Assembly: GCA_027347685.1 (NCBI GenBank)
Contig: DAIEQM010000016.1
Span: 1 to 12,090 of the forward strand
Source of the DNA: UBA5941 sp021824385
GTDB lineage: Bacteria; Patescibacteriota; Microgenomatia; UBA8517
Length of the DNA: 12,090 nucleotides
Direction of reading: 5' to 3'
Shown here: positions 7,287-12,090 of the stretch, piece after piece
Layout of the letters: every line of letters begins with the position of its first letter
How positions within the stretch are numbered: the first letter of the stretch is position 1
The notes under the pieces: generated by a model
What the model saw: only the letters and a program-made list of their open reading frames with translations
Told to the model about the DNA's origin: nothing
Database searches by the model: none
Position numbers and translations under genes: made by a program

Positions 7287-8258
7287 TTATACGGCTCGAC
7301 ACAAATCTAGTATTTTTTGCAGTGCCTCATCAAAGGGGGTATTTCGAATCCACGCACCAGACGCTCCAGGATGGCCTCCTCCACCCAGCGCCACTGCAAT
7401 TTTAGAAGTATCAACTCCACCACGAGAGCGGAAACTTACCGATGAATTGTTAGCGGTATCTTCAGTCATGATAAACCCAAAGTTAGTGCCACCTACTTTT
7501 GAAATTATGAGCTGCGCTGCCGTTTCTCGAGTTCCATAAATGTGTAAATACGGCGCATATTCGGCCTCAGTAAGTGCTACATACGCAAAGCCTTTTGGGT
7601 CGACCGTAAGTTTACTAATGACAAGCCCCCAGAACTTGATCAGATCAAGCGGAAGATTGTTGAATAAATTGTATGCGGCGAGTTCACGATCAGCTCCTAA
7701 ATTCATAAGTTTATCGGCAATTGAAAAGGTGTTTTTGTAGACTTCAAATTGAAATGAGCCCGTGTCTCCAAGCATGCCTGCAAGCAAGCTTGTAGCCATA
7801 CTTTTAGTGATTTCGATATTCCAATCCTGGAGAACATTGAAAAGCATTTCACATACAGAACTTGTTTCATAATCCAGTAAGTTAATACTCCCAAAACCTT
7901 TGTTTGAAGTGTGATTGTCTATAACGATCAACGGAAGTGTTGGTGGTGTGAAATTGGTGTCCATAAAAAGGCGTTTCCAGCCGGACGTATCACACATGAT
8001 ATATAAGTCCCATTCACTAAAATCAAAGTCTTCAAAACGCTGTTTCTCGACAGTATTTGCGCCTTCAATAAACTGCAAAAAATCAGGCACCTCATCAGGA
8101 CAAATTATTTTTGTTTGCTTCCCCATTTTTTCTAAAACTCCAGAAAGCACCGTTGAAGAACCAACACAATCTGAGTCTGGATGTGCGTGACACGACAATA
8201 AAATTTTTTGGGCCGAGTTAATTTTTTCGAGAATGTGCGCTGACTCTTGGTAATTCAT
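7287..8258 (-). CDS. DHH/DHHA1 phosphoesterase, NrnA-like (nano-RNA or pAp phosphatase type)
   Basis: A 323-residue cytoplasmic protein with the full order of motifs of bifunctional oligoribonuclease/pAp phosphatases. Motif I is HAHPDSDCVGS (24-34; usual form H-x-N-P-D-x-D-x-x-G-S). The motif II aspartate is D90 in CDTS. The 'DHH' position reads D114-N115-H116 in IDNHTSN. The motif IV aspartate is D165 in GDTGSF. The C-terminal DHHA1 substrate-binding part carries SFRSRGGVDTSKIA (275-288) and GGGGHPGASGA (292-302). Length fits the NrnA family. Expected activity: metal-dependent hydrolysis of very short RNAs, linear dinucleotides or 3'-phosphoadenosine 5'-phosphate. The odd points are the DNH in place of DHH and its position inside a glycosyltransferase operon, one base after one GT-C gene and seven before another. 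No SD is visible, so it probably relies on translational coupling. Confidence 0.88.
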   Translation of the reverse strand: MNYQESAHILEKINSAQKILLSCHAHPDSDCVGSSTVLSGVLEKMGKQTKIICPDEVPDFLQFIEGANTVEKQRFEDFDFSEWDLYIMCDTSGWKRLFMDTNFTPPTLPLIVIDNHTSNKGFGSINLLDYETSSVCEMLFNVLQDWNIEITKSMATSLLAGMLGDTGSFQFEVYKNTFSIADKLMNLGADRELAAYNLFNNLPLDLIKFWGLVISKLTVDPKGFAYVALTEAEYAPYLHIYGTRETAAQLIISKVGGTNFGFIMTEDTANNSSVSFRSRGGVDTSKIAVALGGGGHPGASGAWIRNTPFDEALQKILDLCRAV

Positions 8259-8259
8259 A

Positions 8260-9870
8260 TTATTTTTTCTTAGCAGGTACTGGGGTGGCTGAAGGGGTTG
8301 CGGCAGGAAATGAATGAACCAGCTTAAATACCGTTACTCCATCGACTTCGTCAGTCGACTCAATTTTAGACCAGCCAAAATTTGCGACTTCTGCTTTTGA
8401 ATTGTGTGTTGGATCGCACTTTGAAAGTTGCATTTCACAGACCACAAATAGCTGTGGAGCAATCGTATCTTTGGTGTTTTGTGGATCTATCACCCTAAAA
8501 TTTGGAGCATCTTGCAGGAAATATTGGTAAGCGCCTTCGTAGTTTCTCTCTGCAATAACCGCGAAATTAAAATTTTCATGTCCACTTTTGTCTACGATAA
8601 ATTTTGCAACATCGGCTGAACGAGGATATTGCTTATTTGGAGCATATTGAAGTGGGCTTGCCTTTAAACTGATCCAAGTGAGTAGAGTTACCACAATAAT
8701 AGTAATCCATAAGCCTCTAAATCGATATCGCTCCGAAAGATTGCCTAAAATCCCCGCAATTAAAATAAAGGGAACCGGGAATAAAAATCCATAGTAGTGA
8801 TCGTAAATTTGTTGCTTGTAGAGTGCAAGCCCTAAGAGCCCTGAAACGAGCCACACAATAATAAGCGCTGCTGATTGCTGCTTCATGGTCCAGGCGCGAA
8901 GAGAGCCTTTTTTGAGAACCAAAAATGCACTCGTGACCACACCGAGGGCAATCCAGTTTCCAAAGGTTACATCAAATCCGCCCATAAGACGGGTCGTAAT
9001 TTGGGTAAGCTGAGGCCACATACCAGGGAGCGCTTTCCATGGCTTAATAGAAACCGTTGTTTGTCGGTCGGTGAAAAATGCCTTGATTGCATTGAAATTC
9101 ATGTAGTTGTGGCGAACATCAAAAATTGCGAGCGGTGACATAAGCAGCAAAAAGAGCACTCCTCCGCTTACTGAATACAAAAGGAATCGCTTGAGCGTTT
9201 TTGCTTGATGAGATTGATACAGGGTAAGGAGCCAAAACAGTCCGAGAACTGGCACCAGAAGGAGTGCTAAATAGTGAGATTGAAGCGCTGCTGCAACGCT
9301 TATGCCAACAAGAGCGAGCCACCAGTACGCCTTATCATGCCACACTTTCCACATAGCCCACACCGAGAGCAGGGCAAAAAAAGGCATAATATTTGGGTTC
9401 CAACTCGAGTGACTATAAATAATGACTGTTGGAGAGATTGCATACAAAAAAGCAGCAACAAGGCCAGCAATTTCACCAAACCAACTGCGGGTGGCAAACC
9501 ATACCAAAAACACCGTCGCAATTCCAAGGAGTGCAATCATCACGGCAGGCCCTACCGGAGAATAACCAGCCAGAAAAAGAGCAGGGGCCATCATGTAGTA
9601 GTACAACGGGCCCAAATACATGTTTCCAATAGAAGTTCCTGGCCCAATAAGCATAATGTCGCCCTGGGTAACAAAGCGTTTTACAATAATTACGTCACGC
9701 CCTTCATCTCCCAAAAACGTCATATAATCTGCAATGCGATAAAGTCGCATATATGAAGCCACTACGAGAATAAGAAGGAGCAAAATAAATTCACCTTTGT
9801 GAGATTTCACCCACAACTGAATGTTTTTTAAGTAATTGGTAACTGTTGTTTTTAGCGAAGATTGAGCCAT
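8260..9870 (-). CDS. GT39-like GT-C membrane glycosyltransferase (paralogue B)
   Basis: A 536-residue membrane enzyme. A hydrophilic 27-residue N-terminus precedes the first membrane helix (~28-41). The acidic pair D55-E56 lies in FLGDEGRDV, followed by LIGPGTSIGNMYLGPLYYY, which matches the paralogue at 5798-7279 at most positions. Around ten membrane segments run to ~412. A soluble outside domain follows, and the chain ends in a low-complexity tail, ATPSATPVPAKKK. Likely role: transfer of sugar from a polyprenyl-phosphate donor on the outer membrane face. The gene starts 19 bases inside the upstream GT2 gene, so the two are translated from the same message, fitting a donor-maker plus donor-user pair. 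An AAGGAT sequence lies ~11-13 bases before the ATG, too far for a convincing SD. Confidence 0.87.
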   Translation of the reverse strand: MAQSSLKTTVTNYLKNIQLWVKSHKGEFILLLLILVVASYMRLYRIADYMTFLGDEGRDVIIVKRFVTQGDIMLIGPGTSIGNMYLGPLYYYMMAPALFLAGYSPVGPAVMIALLGIATVFLVWFATRSWFGEIAGLVAAFLYAISPTVIIYSHSSWNPNIMPFFALLSVWAMWKVWHDKAYWWLALVGISVAAALQSHYLALLLVPVLGLFWLLTLYQSHQAKTLKRFLLYSVSGGVLFLLLMSPLAIFDVRHNYMNFNAIKAFFTDRQTTVSIKPWKALPGMWPQLTQITTRLMGGFDVTFGNWIALGVVTSAFLVLKKGSLRAWTMKQQSAALIIVWLVSGLLGLALYKQQIYDHYYGFLFPVPFILIAGILGNLSERYRFRGLWITIIVVTLLTWISLKASPLQYAPNKQYPRSADVAKFIVDKSGHENFNFAVIAERNYEGAYQYFLQDAPNFRVIDPQNTKDTIAPQLFVVCEMQLSKCDPTHNSKAEVANFGWSKIESTDEVDGVTVFKLVHSFPAATPSATPVPAKKK

Positions 9871-10556
9871 AGCTTAAAGAGATCCTTAAAACTTTGAATG
9901 ATAACGTCGATATTTCGCCCTGTGCCCTCCCCTTTTGTACGAGGATAATGTGTCACAGGAATTTCTACAATTTTTGCACCATAGCGCTTTGATTTAATGA
10001 GAAATTCACTACTAATGAATGCACCACGCTCACTAGTGAGTGCTGGAATTTTATCGAGTGTTTTCTTGGAGATGAGTTTGAAGCCACAATCGATGTCGTG
10101 TACTTTGAGACCAAAGAGCATCCAAACTGCGAGCTCCCACATTTTGCTTGTCGCAATTTTAAACGTTGATACTTGGCGCTTTTTGTAATATCCCACCACA
10201 AGATCGGCATGAGTGGTGCGTTGTGTTTCAATAAAATTGGTGATTTCAGAAAAATCAAACTGACCGTCGGAATCGGTGAAGGCAATCCAATCGTATTTGG
10301 CATTATAGAGCCCACTTTTGATAGCCGCGCCATACCCTCTGTTTACTTCGTGTTGAATGGCAACGACTCCTTTGTGCTTTTTGGCAAGCGCTTCTATCAC
10401 CTTTCCCGTCTTATCTTTTGAGCCATCGTTTATAACGAGTATTTCCCACTTAGTTGCCACTTTTGGTACTATTTCTAACGCTTTTTCGACAGTCGTCACA
10501 ATATTTGACTCCTCGTTGTACGCCGGAAAAAAAACACTGAGTTCAGGGATTTTCAT
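9852..10556 (-). CDS. DPM1-like GT2: polyprenyl-phosphate hexose synthase
   Basis: A 234-residue GT-A glycosyltransferase family 2 protein. Motifs in order: SVFFPAYNE (7-15), INDGS (42-46), RGYGAAIKSG (73-82), the metal site D95-S-D97 in TDSDGQFD, DIDCGFKLI (154-162) and HYPRTKGEGTG (~207-217). The last motif and DCGFKL are characteristic of dolichol-phosphate mannose synthase-like bacterial enzymes. There is no C-terminal membrane domain, so it should be a peripheral inner-face enzyme making a polyprenyl-phosphate hexose. It differs clearly from the other GT2 in the window (DSDGQFD versus DMDQATP), so the two may use different sugars. It is the first gene of the leftward array and begins 51 bases from the divergent plus-strand gene. 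No SD is seen; a candidate promoter lies at 10573-10601. Confidence 0.9.
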   Translation of the reverse strand: MKIPELSVFFPAYNEESNIVTTVEKALEIVPKVATKWEILVINDGSKDKTGKVIEALAKKHKGVVAIQHEVNRGYGAAIKSGLYNAKYDWIAFTDSDGQFDFSEITNFIETQRTTHADLVVGYYKKRQVSTFKIATSKMWELAVWMLFGLKVHDIDCGFKLISKKTLDKIPALTSERGAFISSEFLIKSKRYGAKIVEIPVTHYPRTKGEGTGRNIDVIIQSFKDLFKLWLNLR

Positions 10557-10564
10557 GAGTTAAC

Positions 10565-10601
10565 GCTAGTCTAGCATACAGCGGCAGGCAGATGGTATCA
10601 T
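10565..10601. promoter_or_regulatory. Overlapping divergent promoter region with an 11-base palindrome
   Basis: Plus strand: TG-g-TATCAT (10593-10601) is an extended -10, and six bases later comes the ATG at 10608, predicting a leaderless message; no good -35 is seen. Minus strand: ATGATA (10596-10601), a 17-base spacer and TATGCT (10573-10578) form a candidate promoter for the leftward array. The minus -35 is made of the same six bases as the plus -10. A perfect palindrome, GCTAG-T-CTAGC (10565-10575), overlaps the minus -10 and could be an operator. Confidence 0.4.
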
Positions 10602-10607
10602 TGAGTA

Positions 10608-11762
10608 ATGAAATTCCGCTCATATATTCTGGTCACACTCATGAGTTTGGTGCCAACATTTGTGCTGTGGATCCCTTTTTATTTACAGACAGTAGCCATC
10701 TGGGGAATTCCGTTGGCAAAGGGTGGCATGCAAGTCGTGGTTGCCAATTATGATGGACCGCTCTATTTGGTAGTAGCCAAAACACTCTATGAAAAACAGG
10801 CAATCTTGCAAAATTTCTCATTTTCACTTCCCTTTGAATACTACGCGGCACACTTCCCTCTTTTTCCACTCATTATTCGTGCAATAGCGTTTGTAGCTGG
10901 ATACCCATGGGGAATGCTTGTCACCACACTCATAACCAGTGTATTTGCACACCTCATGTTTTATAAACTTGCACGCGAGTATGTTAAAGAACATCATGCC
11001 CTGTGGCTTACCTTAGTCTTTGCTCTTTTCCCCGCTCGCTGGCTTATTGTGAGATCAGTAGGCTCTCCTGAGCCACTTTTTATTGGAGCAATAATTGCCT
11101 GCATGTATTATTTTCGAAAACGACAATATTTATTGGCGGGTATTTTTGGGGCGATTGCACAATTTACTAAGTCACCCGGAATACTCATTTTTGCGGCACT
11201 TGTCGTGGCGATTATAGTGCCAAGACTTCATAGTTTGGCAATAACAAATGATGTTAAAAAATGGATTAGCAATATTCATCCGACTGCAATTTTTATTGGA
11301 CTTATTCCACTTGCCCTCCTTGGCGTGTTTTATTTGTACAGCATAAAATTTGACAACTTTTTTGCATATTTTAATTCTGGCGATAATATTCACTTATTTT
11401 TTCCCCCATTCCAGATTTTTAACTACAGCCAACCCTGGGTAAGTACTCACTGGCTTGAAGAAGTTATTTTTGTCTATTTGCTCGGAGCAATAGGACTGAT
11501 GAAGCTAATCTCCCAAAAAGATTGGCCACTCGCGTCCTTTGTTGCGGTTTTTTACGGCGTAACACTGTTCATTTCACATCGTGACCTGATCCGATATTCA
11601 CTTCCCATTGTGCCGTTTCTCATTATTGCCTACCGACAAGAACTCGTGAAACGCGAATTCTTAGTCGCGGCAGCAATTATTGTTGTACCCATATTCTTGT
11701 TTAGCTTTGCGTTTATTTCAAATAACGTAATGCCTATTTCAGATTGGGGACCGCTTTTGTAG
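10608..11762 (+). CDS. PIG-V-like GT-C membrane mannosyltransferase family protein
   Basis: A 384-residue polytopic membrane protein. After the first hydrophobic segment (~6-31) comes an outside loop with Y48-D49-G50 followed by Y53, the 'D-G-x-x-Y' acidic site seen in PIG-V-like mannosyltransferases. HFPLFPL (82-88) matches the family's 'F-P-L-Y-P' loop, and GSPEPLF (152-158) matches the 'S-x-E-x-L-F' segment. Eight or nine hydrophobic segments follow, ending close to the C-terminus with no soluble tail, unlike the GT39-like proteins to the left. Expected role: sugar transfer from a polyprenyl-phosphate donor outside the membrane; mannose is the family precedent, not shown here. It is divergent from the main array and shares its 51-base upstream region. 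The start is backed by the -10 element six bases before the ATG and the absence of any SD. Confidence 0.82.
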   Translation: MKFRSYILVTLMSLVPTFVLWIPFYLQTVAIWGIPLAKGGMQVVVANYDGPLYLVVAKTLYEKQAILQNFSFSLPFEYYAAHFPLFPLIIRAIAFVAGYPWGMLVTTLITSVFAHLMFYKLAREYVKEHHALWLTLVFALFPARWLIVRSVGSPEPLFIGAIIACMYYFRKRQYLLAGIFGAIAQFTKSPGILIFAALVVAIIVPRLHSLAITNDVKKWISNIHPTAIFIGLIPLALLGVFYLYSIKFDNFFAYFNSGDNIHLFFPPFQIFNYSQPWVSTHWLEEVIFVYLLGAIGLMKLISQKDWPLASFVAVFYGVTLFISHRDLIRYSLPIVPFLIIAYRQELVKREFLVAAAIIVVPIFLFSFAFISNNVMPISDWGPLL

Positions 11763-11769
11763 TTTAGGG

Positions 11770-11782
11770 AGAAAGGAGGTGA
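11770..11782 (+). promoter_or_regulatory. Near-perfect Shine-Dalgarno sequence before the DUF35-like gene
   Basis: AGAAAGGAGGTGA is complementary over 13 bases to the usual bacterial 16S rRNA 3' end. The AGGAGG core ends six bases before the GTG at 11786, which fixes the start. It follows the stop of the PIG-V-like gene by seven bases. Confidence 0.85.
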
Positions 11783-11785
11783 AAC

Positions 11786-12090
11786 GTGAAGACGTCAATG
11801 CATTGGCGCTTAAGAAGTCAACGATATCGACTGGTAGGAGTACGGTTTGTGATGAGTGGAATGTACCACTACTACCCATACGATCGAATTGTTCCTACAG
11901 AAAAATGCCCCAGTGATGACAGAACTCTTAAAAAGTTTTGTGGTCGCACCGTCAAAGTGGCAAGTTGAGACTATGCCGTACGAATGTTGTTTACGGAAAC
12001 AAATTCGTGCGGCTTGTTTATTTGTATTGAATAATGGGGTCTCTCCAATTGTTTTTTTTGTGAAGACCTGAAACTTCGTCAGCAACCACT
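11786..12090 (+). pseudogene. DUF35-like zinc-ribbon/OB-fold gene, apparently frameshifted (runs off right edge)
   Basis: Starting at the GTG after the strong SD, the first frame reads HWRLRSQRYRLVG (codons 6-18), the characteristic N-terminal helix of DUF35 proteins. It stops at 11968 after 60 codons. The next family part, the zinc ribbon, appears in a different frame (11845-11901: VCDEWNVPLLPIRSNCSYR). This keeps the C-x2-C...P-x-R-x2-C-x2-C spacing without gaps, though two of four cysteines read W and R. The OB-fold part then appears in the third frame (about 11955-12050: WQVETMPYE..., QIRAACLFVLNNGV). After an 8-T run, CEDLKL in the first frame resembles the next family segment. No single frame covers the domain. 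Either this is a decaying gene or the sequence has several missed bases. Intact DUF35 proteins bind acyl-CoA and partner thiolases or HMG-CoA synthase. The alternative is a genuine 60-residue protein (11786-11968). Confidence 0.6.

Noticed and set aside
7770..7800. Short repeated GCAAGC/GCCTGC units in the DHH gene
   Set aside because: They fall inside a conserved coding stretch (LLAGMLGD region) and are explained by codon choice. There is no wider repeat.
9274..9756. 160-codon plus-strand open frame opposite the GT-C gene at 8260-9870
   Set aside because: It lies wholly within a well-supported membrane enzyme gene. Its product is rich in His, Arg, Lys and Pro in the pattern expected of the complement of hydrophobic codons, and it has no SD or promoter.
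11786..11968. Stop codons in the DUF35-like region as recoding (TGA as amino acid) or programmed frameshift
   Set aside because: TGA is the ordinary stop of neighbouring genes (for example at 1173 and 5025). Several separate shifts with altered zinc-binding cysteines fit decay or missed bases better than programmed recoding.
11810..12085. 91-codon minus-strand open frame at the right edge
   Set aside because: It is antisense to the DUF35-like remnant, shows no SD, and its sequence has no family resemblance. The plus-strand reading has a strong SD and recognisable family segments.
1..12090. tRNA, rRNA, CRISPR array, insertion sequence or phage module
   Set aside because: I saw no cloverleaf-like sequence, no regularly spaced direct repeats, no transposase-like frame and no terminal inverted repeats on reading both strands by eye.

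Overview
The window reads as a piece of a low-GC (roughly 40% by eye) bacterial chromosome, most likely from a Candidate Phyla Radiation / Patescibacteria organism, with Microgenomates-type lineages the best guess. The grounds are several GT-C membrane glycosyltransferases with the 'G-P-L-x-Y-Y' and 'DQD/DEGRD' motif style I associate with that group, very tight gene packing, no Shine-Dalgarno (SD) sequence at most starts, and TGA used as a normal stop, which argues against the Gracilibacteria/Absconditabacteria code. The assignment is by recollection of protein style, not by a search.

Layout. From 10556 leftwards, six minus-strand genes form one tight array down to 3487: a polyprenyl-phosphate hexose synthase-like GT2 (9852-10556), a GT39/ArnT-like GT-C (8260-9870), a DHH/DHHA1 NrnA-like phosphoesterase (7287-8258), a second paralogous GT-C (5798-7279), an ALG5-like GT2 (5025-5777) and a third GT-C (3487-5028). 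Junctions are 19- and 4-base overlaps or gaps of 1, 7 and 20 bases. Further left is a self-contained unit for an unrecognised 148-residue protein (2987-3433), with its own promoter, strong SD and hairpin terminator. Next is a YfhO/PTPS-related GT-C (1173-2933), and then the first 365 codons of an ABC exporter (1-1096), which runs off the left edge. On the plus strand, starting only 51 bases from the big array, are a PIG-V-like GT-C (10608-11762) and what looks like a frameshifted DUF35 zinc-ribbon/OB-fold gene (11786 to the right edge).

How the genes fit together. GT2 enzymes of the DPM1/ALG5 type load a hexose onto a polyprenyl phosphate on the cytoplasmic face. GT-C enzymes use such lipid-linked sugars outside the membrane to decorate glycans, lipids or proteins, and an ABC exporter can move lipids or glycolipids across the membrane. 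Five GT-C and two GT2 genes in 11 kb therefore suggest a cell-surface glycosylation island. The DHH phosphoesterase is an embedded housekeeping-type gene with no obvious link to sugars. DUF35 proteins commonly partner thiolases and, in archaea, HMG-CoA synthase, so the right flank may enter a mevalonate or thiolase region; that is inference only.

Expression signals are mixed. Two starts (1096 and 10608) have a -10-like hexamer exactly six bases before ATG, which predicts leaderless mRNAs. The 148-residue gene and the DUF35-like gene instead have strong SD sequences. I saw no tRNA, rRNA, CRISPR array, insertion sequence or riboswitch, and no gene-free stretch longer than 300 bases.
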